From NCBI GenBank assembly GCA_002438505.1, contig DJPI01000016.1:1-5296 (forward strand): a DNA stretch of 5,296 nt. The letters run 5' to 3'. The notes under the pieces were generated by a model. It had not been told where the DNA came from, ran no database searches, and was given only the letters and a program-made list of their open reading frames with translations. Position numbers and translations under genes: made by a program. The stretch is from Ruminococcaceae bacterium UBA6416. Lineage in GTDB: Bacteria > Bacillota > Clostridia > Oscillospirales > Acutalibacteraceae. How positions within the stretch are numbered: position 1 is the stretch's first letter; every line of letters starts with the position of its first letter. This document shows, piece by piece, positions 1-4,754 of the stretch.

Positions 1-30
1 CAAAAGTAACCCTGCGGAGCGAGAAAACGT

Positions 31-51
31 AAAAAGAAAGCAAAAGCTTTC
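31..51 (-). terminator. Second (distal) intrinsic terminator of the small Cys-rich gene
   Basis: Read on the minus strand, GAAAGC-TTTT-GCTTTC forms a perfect 6-bp stem with a 4-base loop and is followed directly by five T residues. It lies downstream of another terminator hairpin serving the same minus-strand gene, so it probably acts as a backup. The stem is short and contains only two G-C pairs, so efficiency may be modest. Confidence 0.6.
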
Positions 52-64
52 AGATAAAAGATAG

Positions 65-98
65 CGATAAGAAAACGGGAGCCTCACGAGACTCCCGT
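65..98 (-). terminator. Intrinsic terminator of the small Cys-rich gene
   Basis: On the minus strand ACGGGAG pairs perfectly with CTCCCGT. The stem can be extended inward through a T-G wobble and a CT/AG step to a CGTG loop, about 10 bp in all, and is followed by TTTTCTT. It starts 28 bases past the TAA stop at 127-129. The inner wobble pairs only in minus-strand RNA; on the plus strand the same position is a C-A mismatch. Together with the T tract this assigns the hairpin to the minus strand. Confidence 0.8.
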
Positions 99-126
99 AC
101 GAATTTAAATGTTAAATTTTGGGTGT

Positions 127-345
127 TTACAGCTTAAATTCATCCTCGGTAAACTCGGCGTTCAGCTTGACCCTTTTCGGAACACGCTTGAGTGGGTCGT
201 AGCGGAAAGAGGAACAGCAGTCCTCAAAAGCAACAACACCGCGCTTTTTGCAAAGGACAACGCTCCTGTCAGAGGGAATGACACCTTTTTGGCAGTGTCC
301 GCAGCATTTTTCATAGTTATTGCCGTCAAAAAGCTTTTGTCTCAT
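127..345 (-). CDS. Small Cys-rich (putative zinc-binding) protein of unknown function
   Basis: A 72-residue protein with no signal peptide or membrane segment. It has cysteines at 14, 15, 18, 32, 43 and 44 (CCxxC, then a lone C, then CC) and a C-terminal part with the stretch FRYDPLKRVPKR ending in acidic and hydrophobic residues. The spacing suggests a zinc ribbon or other metal-bound fold, which is an inference. From memory, similar short proteins ending in an 'F-K/R-YDPLKR-x-P' motif are common in clostridial genomes and annotated as hypothetical. The ATG start is supported by an excellent Shine-Dalgarno sequence (AAAGGAGG, six bases upstream). The gene has its own sigma-A-like promoter and two terminators, so it looks like a monocistronic unit rather than the tail of the spoVV operon. 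I do not know its function. That it is a real gene is fairly certain, because RBS, promoter and terminators all agree. Confidence 0.85.
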   Translation of the reverse strand: MRQKLFDGNNYEKCCGHCQKGVIPSDRSVVLCKKRGVVAFEDCCSSFRYDPLKRVPKRVKLNAEFTEDEFKL

Positions 346-384
346 ATGCGGCCTCCTTTGCTCAATATGCTCAAATATGAAGCT

Positions 385-413
385 ATTATATCACACGCTG
401 TGCGACATTTCAA
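385..413 (-). promoter_or_regulatory. Sigma-A-type promoter of the small Cys-rich gene
   Basis: On the minus strand, TTGAAA (408-413) and a perfect TATAAT (385-390) are separated by 17 bases, with a TGN extended -10 immediately upstream of the TATAAT. Transcription should start near 378, giving a leader of about 33 bases containing the AAAGGAGG ribosome-binding site. The -35 hexamer contains the TGA stop codon of spoVV (410-412). The spacer holds a short dyad, CACA-CGC-TGTG (392-402), which might be a binding site, though this is weak. Confidence 0.75.
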
Positions 414-1546
414 CCGGAATTTTCTTTCCGCTTTTTTGAAAGAACAAAGTTGTTCCCCAGCATCAGCAGCGCACACATTGCAACAAGACAAAACGAAAGA
501 AAAAAAGATGAACCGCAGGAATATGAAACGGCTGTTTCTGTGTTCAAAAATGTTGGAACGGCCTGCGGAAAAAGCTTCAGCAAAAACGAGCAGACCGCGG
601 CGGAAAGCGCACCGTGAAGAAGCCTGAAAGAAAAAAAGACCGAAAGCCTGAGCTTTGAAAGAATCACGTCCTCCATCACCTGGAAATGGGTGCAAAGTCC
701 ACCCCAGCCAACAATTCCGGCAATTATCTCAACCGGAAGAACGCGGCAGCAACGCCGACAGCCGCAGGTGACCTCAAGAAGTGCGCCGCAGAAAAGAGAG
801 GCGCTTTCCCCCGGAAACAATCTGTCCGTGACGGAAAGCACGGCTGAGAAAAACAAAACGGAAAAACAGATGAAAAGCATTGACCGTCCGGCACTGCCGA
901 TTGCGCTCACAATGCTTTTTGAAAACGGCGTGAACTGCTCATTGACGGAAAGAACGGGCGCTTCTTCAGCCTTCTCACCTTCTTCGGTGCTGACAAGGCG
1001 CGAAAAAAGCCCAAGAAGAAACGATGAAATAATGACCGAAAAAAAGACGGCCGCACCGCTCTCCTTTGAGCCGAGCATCATTGCTCCAACAGCACCGAAA
1101 GCAAAGGACGGCGAGGGATTGACGGCAAAAAGCAAAAGGCGGCGAAAGTCACGCCCCGTGATAAGCCCCTTTTCATAAAGCTGACGGGCACAAAATGAAG
1201 CAGTCGGATATCCGCCGACAAGGCTGACAAGAACAGGACAAAAGCACGCGCCGCTCAAGGAAAAAAGGCGTGAAATCACCCGTTTGAAGGCCTTTCCGGT
1301 TTTTTCGCAAAGGGGGCCGGAAACAAATATTCCGGAAACCACCATGAACGGAAAGAGCGAGGGAACAACAACCGAAAGACACAGCGTCAATCCCTCACTG
1401 ACGCTTTTTGCCGTTTCCTGCGGATAAAGCAAAAAGAAAAATGAAAGGAGAAAAAGAAAAAACGCGATTGCCCCAAAGCGCAAGAAAGCAAGCCCTTTCA
1501 GGCTTTTAAAAGCTCTTTTGAAATCTCTTTTTGAAACTTTTTTCAC
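410..1546 (-). CDS. spoVV: Sporulation integral membrane protein SpoVV/YlbJ (dipicolinate transport)
   Basis: A polytopic membrane protein of about 378 residues. In Bacillus subtilis SpoVV (formerly YlbJ) is a mother-cell protein of the outer forespore membrane that passes dipicolinic acid toward the forespore, where SpoVA channels take it up; it carries nucleoside-recognition (gate) type domains. I recognise the family from the order of hydrophobic segments and from the motifs GLTLCLSVVVPSLFPF (about residues 52-67), VGGYPT (110-115), FAVNPSPSFAFG (140-151) and GWGGLCTHFQV (280-290). Roughly eight to nine membrane helices are visible, with a charged loop around 186-205. The start is a GTG at 1546: the Shine-Dalgarno-like GAAAGAGGGTG (1556-1566) ends nine bases upstream. 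An in-frame GTG at 1558 would give 382 residues but overlaps the end of that motif and has no spacer. A cluster of four cysteines at about 261-267 (CGCRRCC) is unusual. The gene is transcribed divergently from yqfC, another sporulation gene, from a candidate sigma-E-like promoter. Confidence 0.9.
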   Translation of the reverse strand: MKKVSKRDFKRAFKSLKGLAFLRFGAIAFFLFLLSFFFLLYPQETAKSVSEGLTLCLSVVVPSLFPFMVVSGIFVSGPLCEKTGKAFKRVISRLFSLSGACFCPVLVSLVGGYPTASFCARQLYEKGLITGRDFRRLLLFAVNPSPSFAFGAVGAMMLGSKESGAAVFFSVIISSFLLGLFSRLVSTEEGEKAEEAPVLSVNEQFTPFSKSIVSAIGSAGRSMLFICFSVLFFSAVLSVTDRLFPGESASLFCGALLEVTCGCRRCCRVLPVEIIAGIVGWGGLCTHFQVMEDVILSKLRLSVFFSFRLLHGALSAAVCSFLLKLFPQAVPTFLNTETAVSYSCGSSFFLSFCLVAMCALLMLGNNFVLSKKRKENSG

Positions 1547-1555
1547 TGCAAAACG

Positions 1556-1566
1556 CACCCTCTTTC
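1556..1566 (-). promoter_or_regulatory. Ribosome-binding site that decides the spoVV start
   Basis: On the minus strand GAAAGAGGGTG resembles the anti-16S sequence and lies nine bases before the GTG at 1546. The other in-frame GTG, at 1558, is the last three bases of this same motif and so cannot use it. This favours the shorter protein beginning MKKVSKRDF. Confidence 0.55.
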
Positions 1567-1592
1567 AATTAATACTTATGCTGCTTTTTTGG

Positions 1593-1622
1593 GTGATATC
1601 ATCGTATCTGAAAGCATATTTT
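1593..1622 (+). promoter_or_regulatory. Candidate sigma-E-like promoter of yqfCD
   Basis: GTGATATC (1593-1600) and CATATTTT (1615-1622) are 14 bases apart, the spacing used by sigma-E, whose consensus from B. subtilis is roughly KMATATT and CATACAnT. The -35 matches mainly in the ATAT core and the -10 in CATA and the final T, so the match is partial. The expected sporulation role of yqfC and yqfD supports it. A start near 1629 would leave a leader of about 27 bases with the AAAGGA ribosome-binding site. Confidence 0.35.
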
Positions 1623-1630
1623 GATATTGA
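1601..1630 (-). promoter_or_regulatory. Candidate sigma-E-like promoter of spoVV
   Basis: On the minus strand TCAATATC (1623-1630) and GATACGAT (1601-1608) are exactly 14 bases apart. The -10 agrees with CATACAnT at six of seven fixed positions apart from the first C and the A before the variable base being replaced (ATAC and the final T kept), and the -35 retains AATAT. In B. subtilis spoVV belongs to the mother-cell sigma-E regulon, so a promoter of this class is expected here. The elements alternate with those of the plus-strand candidate. Confidence 0.4.
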
Positions 1631-1655
1631 TAAGCTTTGAAAGGAATGGTTTGCA

Positions 1656-1925
1656 ATGCCAAAAAAACTCAGAGGAAGAATTGAAGAGCTTGCCGCGCTC
1701 GGCGCGGAAAATGAGCTGCGGCTTCCGCACATTGAGCTTTCCTCAAACCGCGAGGCAACGGTTGAAGGCTCCTGCGGAATCATTGAGTATGACCAAAGCG
1801 TTGTCCGCCTCAACTGCCGGGGAATCACGGTCAAATTCAGCGGAGACTGCCTTTGCATCAACAATCTTTCCGCCGACCGCGTCAGCGTTACGGGAGACAT
1901 TGTCTCGCTTGAATTCGGAACATGA
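1656..1925 (+). CDS. yqfC: Sporulation protein YqfC (YabP/YqfC family)
   Basis: An 89-residue soluble protein of the YabP/YqfC family. Family features seen here are the basic N-terminus followed by a helix (MPKKLRGRIEELAAL), the ELRLPHIELSSNREATVEG segment leading into a beta-rich core with GIIEYDQSVVRLNCRG, and the ending DRVSVTGDIVSLEFGT. Length and layout fit YqfC. In B. subtilis the gene is under mother-cell sigma-E control and the molecular function is not established; family members act around the spore coat or envelope. The ATG at 1656 is preceded by AAAGGA with a ten-base spacer; an upstream ATG at 1646 is out of frame. yqfD follows after 15 bases, the classic yqfC-yqfD order, so the two are almost certainly co-transcribed. 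Confidence 0.92.
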   Translation: MPKKLRGRIEELAALGAENELRLPHIELSSNREATVEGSCGIIEYDQSVVRLNCRGITVKFSGDCLCINNLSADRVSVTGDIVSLEFGT

Positions 1926-1940
1926 AGGGAGTGAAAGAGA

Positions 1941-3110
1941 GTGTTTGAGCTTTTCAGACTTTTTTTCGGCTATGTGAGGTTTCGTGCATACGGCGGCTTT
2001 GGCGAACGCTTTGTTAATCTTTGTGAAAGGCAGAAAATCAAGGTGCGCTCGCTCGTTTTTAACGCGGCCGCTCTTGAGGGCTTTGTGACCGCGCGCGATT
2101 ACAAAAAGCTGCGCGGTGTTTCAAAAAAGAGCGGAATGAAGCTTTCCTGCCTTTCAAAACACGGATTGCCGTTCTTTGTTTTCAAAAACAGGAACAGGGT
2201 CGGGCTTGTTTTCGGCGCGGCTTTTTTTGCGGTTTTCATGTGCATCATGTCTCTGTTTGTTTGGAGCGTTGACACGGTCGGCAGCGAAAACCTCAGCAGC
2301 GAGGAAATTTTGGAAACGGCAGAAAAGTTCGGCCTTTCGCCGGGTGCGTTCAAGCCGAAAATTGACGTTCATGAGCTTTCCGATTCAATGATAACGGAAT
2401 TGAACGGGCGTTTGCTTTGGGCGGCGGTCAACATCTCCGGCTGCCGCGCCGTTATTGAGGTTCGCGATTACATTCAAAAGCCGGAAAGCAAAGCCTACGG
2501 CGAGCCGTGCAACATTGTTGCCGATTTTGATGGGCTTTTGCTCTCCTTGCAGGTGTATAACGGAACAAAGGCCAACCGCGAGGGAAACGGCGTTAAGAAG
2601 GGAGATCTGCTCATCAGCGGAATTGTTGAAAACCGCAATTTCTCCAGCGTTTTCCGCGAGGCACGGGGAAAAGCAACCGCTTTCCACAAAGATACACTCA
2701 CCTTTTCCGTGCCTGAAAAGGAGGAGCGCCGTGTCTATGTTAAAGAGGACAGCGTGAGCTTTCTGCGCTTTTTTCACCTGAAAATACCGCTCGGATTTTT
2801 CAAAAAGGGCGGAAGCTTTGAGCGGTATGAAAGTGAAAAGCAGCTCAAACTCAAAGGTATTCCCCTTCCGTTTTCCGTTGTTAAGGAAACGCGGCTGTAT
2901 TACTCCGAAACAAAAAAGACGGACGAAAACGCCCTTGAACGTGCGCTTGACGGCTACACGGCTCAGGCGTTTGAAAGATACGGCAATACTCTCGTTTTGA
3001 AAACGGCAATATCGCTTTCAAAAAACAAAGCCGGGATAACCGTTTCCGGCGAGAATGAATGCATTGACTTTATGGGCAAAAAGCAAAAACTTTTGCTTGA
3101 AACGGATTGA
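1941..3110 (+). CDS. yqfD: Sporulation protein YqfD (membrane-anchored)
   Basis: A 389-residue protein matching the YqfD family in length, order and synteny. The first 86 residues are basic and probably cytoplasmic. One membrane helix spans about 87-110 (VGLVFGAAFFAVFMCIMSLFVW). It is followed by VDTVGSENLSSEEILETAEKFGLSPG, which resembles the start of a POTRA/FtsQ-like domain, then INxSGCRAVIEVRD-type strands. From about 190 a beta-rich part (NIVADFDGLLLSLQVYNGTKANREGNGVKKGDLLISG) recalls the lipoyl/HlyD-like adaptor fold. The large C-terminal part should lie outside the mother-cell cytosol, in the space around the forespore. The gene is mother-cell expressed in B. subtilis and its exact role is poorly known. 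The start is GTG with AAGGGAGTG (1925-1933) seven bases upstream, overlapping the end of yqfC. Confidence 0.92.
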   Translation: MFELFRLFFGYVRFRAYGGFGERFVNLCERQKIKVRSLVFNAAALEGFVTARDYKKLRGVSKKSGMKLSCLSKHGLPFFVFKNRNRVGLVFGAAFFAVFMCIMSLFVWSVDTVGSENLSSEEILETAEKFGLSPGAFKPKIDVHELSDSMITELNGRLLWAAVNISGCRAVIEVRDYIQKPESKAYGEPCNIVADFDGLLLSLQVYNGTKANREGNGVKKGDLLISGIVENRNFSSVFREARGKATAFHKDTLTFSVPEKEERRVYVKEDSVSFLRFFHLKIPLGFFKKGGSFERYESEKQLKLKGIPLPFSVVKETRLYYSETKKTDENALERALDGYTAQAFERYGNTLVLKTAISLSKNKAGITVSGENECIDFMGKKQKLLLETD

Positions 3111-3149
3111 TTTTTCGGTGAAAACGGCGAGAAAAATCTTCCCTTTTTT
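3109..3149 (+). terminator. Possible weak terminator after yqfD
   Basis: GATTTTTC (3109-3116) can pair with GAAAAATC (3131-3138) around a 14-base loop, and a T-rich stretch (TTCCCTTTTTTG) follows. The stem is AT-rich and begins inside the stop codon, so at best it is a weak terminator. It would help insulate phoH from the sporulation transcript. Confidence 0.3.
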
Positions 3150-3150
3150 G

Positions 3151-3178
3151 TTCACAAATTCAAAAACTGTGGTATAAT
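3151..3178 (+). promoter_or_regulatory. Sigma-A-type promoter of phoH-ybeY
   Basis: TTCACA (3151-3156, five of six to the TTGACA consensus) and a perfect TATAAT (3173-3178) are 16 bases apart. TTGTTC at 3148 is a poorer alternative -35 with a 19-base spacer. Transcription would begin near 3185, giving a leader of about 43 bases that contains the AAGGAG ribosome-binding site. The promoter implies that the housekeeping genes are expressed independently of the upstream sporulation pair. Confidence 0.75.
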
Positions 3179-3196
3179 ATATCCGCCAAATATATT
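3176..3196. repeat. Inverted repeat over the phoH -10 and start region
   Basis: AATATAT (3176-3182) and ATATATT (3190-3196) are perfect 7-bp inverted arms around CCGCCAA. The dyad covers the end of the -10 hexamer and the expected transcription start, a typical place for a repressor operator. AT-only arms occur easily by chance in such regions, so an operator role is only a possibility. Confidence 0.3.
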
Positions 3197-3210
3197 AGAC
3201 AGAAGTTTGC

Positions 3211-3219
3211 TAAGGAGTG
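3211..3219 (+). promoter_or_regulatory. Ribosome-binding site that decides the phoH start
   Basis: TAAGGAGTG lies eight bases before the TTG at 3228. The open frame can be extended upstream to a TTG at 3207, but that codon precedes this ribosome-binding site and the site would then be inside the coding region. The start is therefore placed at 3228. Confidence 0.8.
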
Positions 3220-3227
3220 TTGCCCGG

Positions 3228-4190
3228 TTGGAGCGCATTGTCAATATTGAAAGAATTGAACACGCAGTCAGTCTGTTCGGTTCGTTTGATGAAAATATCA
3301 AGCTTATTGAAAACGAATTTTCCGTTTCCGTTGTCAGCCGCGGAAGCGAGCTGAAAATTCAGGGCGATGAGGAGCATTGCGCACTCGCCGAACGCGCGGT
3401 CAACGGCTTGCTCTCCCTTGTTTCAAAGGGCGAGGCTTTGGGCGAACAGAACGTCCGATATGTTATCTCCCTTGTTAAAGAAGGAAATGACGACAAGCTC
3501 TCTCAAATGGGCTCGGACTGCGTTTGCATCACCGCAAAGGGAAAGCCCGTTAAGGCCAAAACCCTCGGCCAGAAAAGATATATTGAGGCGATTAAAAACA
3601 ACACCATTGTGATTGGTGTCGGCCCCGCCGGAACGGGAAAGACCTATCTTGCCGTTGCAATGGCCGTCAGCGCTTTCAGAGCGAAGGAGGTCAACCGTAT
3701 TATCCTGACCCGTCCGGCCGTTGAAGCAGGAGAAAAGCTCGGCTTTCTTCCCGGCGATTTGCAGCAAAAGGTTGACCCTTACCTCAGACCGCTTTATGAC
3801 GCGCTGTTTGATATGCTCGGCCCGGAAAGCTTTCAGCGCTATCAGGAGCGCGGAAACATTGAGGTTGCTCCGCTTGCATATATGCGCGGCCGCACCCTTG
3901 ACGACAGCTTCATAATCCTTGACGAGGCGCAGAACACAACAACCGAGCAGATGAAAATGTTTCTGACCCGGCTCGGCTTCAACTCAAAAATTGTTGTCAC
4001 CGGCGATATTACGCAGATTGACCTTCCGGACGGAAAGCGCTCCGGTTTGGTTGACATAATCAAGATACTCAAAAATGTTGACGATATTGAAACCATCCGT
4101 TTTTCGGAAAAAGACGTTGTTCGTCACAGGCTGGTTCAGGATATCATCAAGGCATATGAAAAATATGAGGAGGCGCACAAAAGAAAATGA
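3228..4190 (+). CDS. phoH: PhoH family ATPase (PhoH-like protein)
   Basis: A 320-residue cytoplasmic P-loop protein. The Walker A motif GPAGTGKT is at residues 132-139 and the Walker B/DEAQN segment (FIILDEAQNTT) has its Asp-Glu at 232-233. Further family hallmarks are LTRPAVEAGEKLGFLPGD, YLRPLYDAL, the AYMRGRTLDDSF segment before Walker B, and VVTGDITQIDLP after it. The first 110 residues form a smaller domain with KH-like character, as is usual for this family. PhoH proteins are related to superfamily 1 helicases and are linked to RNA metabolism; the frequent pairing with YbeY supports a role in RNA processing, but the substrate is not settled. Translation starts at a TTG chosen by its ribosome-binding site. 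The gene overlaps ybeY by four bases (ATGA), suggesting translational coupling. In B. subtilis pgpH (yqfF) lies between these two genes; it is absent here. Confidence 0.95.
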   Translation: MERIVNIERIEHAVSLFGSFDENIKLIENEFSVSVVSRGSELKIQGDEEHCALAERAVNGLLSLVSKGEALGEQNVRYVISLVKEGNDDKLSQMGSDCVCITAKGKPVKAKTLGQKRYIEAIKNNTIVIGVGPAGTGKTYLAVAMAVSAFRAKEVNRIILTRPAVEAGEKLGFLPGDLQQKVDPYLRPLYDALFDMLGPESFQRYQERGNIEVAPLAYMRGRTLDDSFIILDEAQNTTTEQMKMFLTRLGFNSKIVVTGDITQIDLPDGKRSGLVDIIKILKNVDDIETIRFSEKDVVRHRLVQDIIKAYEKYEEAHKRK

Positions 4191-4693
4191 AAGACAGAGT
4201 CAAAGTCATCATCAGCAACAACCAACACGTTGAAAAAATTCCAACGGGTGTGCGGATGCTCATCAGACGCTGCTGCATTGCCGTTCTTGTTAACGAGCAC
4301 TTCAAAGGTCCGGCGGAAATCAGCGTTTCAATCGTTGATGATGAAGAAATACATAAGCTCAACCTCAAATATCGCGGTGTTGACCGTTCAACGGACGTTC
4401 TCTCCTTTCCGCTCGGTGTTAACGGTGTATATGACATAAACAATGACACGGGAGCGCAGATGCTCGGTGATATTGTCATCTCCATTGAGCACGCCATCAA
4501 GCAGGCGAAGCTTTACGGCCACACCTTTGACCGCGAGATTGCTTTCCTCACCGTCCACTCAATGCTTCATCTCCTCGGCTATGACCACGAGCCGGGCGGA
4601 CTTGAACTTGTTCGGATGAGGGAAAAGGAGGAGGCCGTTCTCACTCAGCTTGGCCTTGTTCGCAGCGGAAGTTATTACACAATGGAAGAATGA
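4187..4693 (+). CDS. ybeY: Endoribonuclease YbeY (16S rRNA maturation factor)
   Basis: A 168-residue single-domain metal-dependent RNase involved in 16S rRNA 3'-end maturation and late ribosome quality control. The zinc-binding motif HxxxHxxxxxH is complete at His124, His128 and His134 within HSMLHLLGYDHEPGG. The other conserved stretch, LNLKYRGVDRSTDVLSFP, contains the invariant Arg and the TDVLSFP signature. An insert-like VYDINNDTGAQ precedes MLGDIVIS, as is common in the family. Length is typical. The ATG overlaps the phoH stop as ATGA. A GAGGAGG sequence inside the end of phoH (4167-4173) lies 13 bases upstream, rather far, so coupling to phoH translation is likely. A strong terminator begins 11 bases after the stop codon, so this is the end of the phoH-ybeY transcript for most polymerases. 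Confidence 0.96.
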   Translation: MKDRVKVIISNNQHVEKIPTGVRMLIRRCCIAVLVNEHFKGPAEISVSIVDDEEIHKLNLKYRGVDRSTDVLSFPLGVNGVYDINNDTGAQMLGDIVISIEHAIKQAKLYGHTFDREIAFLTVHSMLHLLGYDHEPGGLELVRMREKEEAVLTQLGLVRSGSYYTMEE

Positions 4694-4696
4694 AAG

Positions 4697-4703
4697 AAAG
4701 GAA
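4697..4703 (+). promoter_or_regulatory. Possible hairpin-bridged ribosome-binding site of dgkA
   Basis: AAAGGAA lies immediately before the left arm of the terminator hairpin. No Shine-Dalgarno sequence exists in the 13 bases between the hairpin and the dgkA ATG (GTTTTTTTAAGTT). If the hairpin folds in a read-through transcript, it would bring AAAGGAA to about 13 bases from the ATG, much as folding is known to do for phage T4 gene 38. This is an inference from position only. Confidence 0.3.
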
Positions 4704-4749
4704 GCCGGAAAAGGCCGCTTTTGATGACGGCTTATTCCGGCGTTTTTTT
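4704..4749 (+). terminator. Strong intrinsic terminator after ybeY, abutting dgkA
   Basis: GCCGGAAAAGGCCG (4704-4717) pairs with CGGCTTATTCCGGC (4728-4741). The 14-bp stem has one A-A mismatch and one G-T wobble, closed by a 10-base loop, and a run of seven T (4743-4749) follows. This is a textbook rho-independent terminator. It ends five bases before the dgkA start codon, so the dgkA message must read through it. Confidence 0.9.
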
Positions 4750-4754
4750 AAGTT

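Noticed and set aside
1..30. Possible end of another gene at the left edge
   Set aside because: No start, stop or motif can be supported in so short a stretch. It lies beyond two terminators and I see nothing else in it.
109..627. Plus-strand open frame of 172 codons
   Set aside because: It lies antisense across the small Cys-rich gene and the end of spoVV. Its protein is a low-complexity Lys/Arg-rich shadow, it has no ribosome-binding site, and the minus-strand genes have matching promoters, RBS and terminators.
690..1178. Plus-strand open frame of 162 codons
   Set aside because: Antisense to spoVV. The composition (many Arg, Ser, Thr, Pro) is what a reversed membrane-protein gene gives, and no ribosome-binding site or family motif is seen.
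1411..1470. A-rich, repeat-like stretch on the plus strand
   Set aside because: It is the reverse of Phe/Leu-rich codons in the first membrane helix of SpoVV, not a repeat element.
2385..2777. Minus-strand open frame of 130 codons inside yqfD
   Set aside because: Shadow of a clearly recognised gene, with no start signals and no recognisable domain.
3207..3227. Upstream TTG as the phoH start (seven extra residues)
   Set aside because: It precedes the TAAGGAGTG ribosome-binding site, which is correctly spaced only for the TTG at 3228.
3423..3767. Minus-strand open frame of 114 codons inside phoH
   Set aside because: Antisense over the conserved Walker A region. The coding constraint is fully explained by PhoH on the plus strand.
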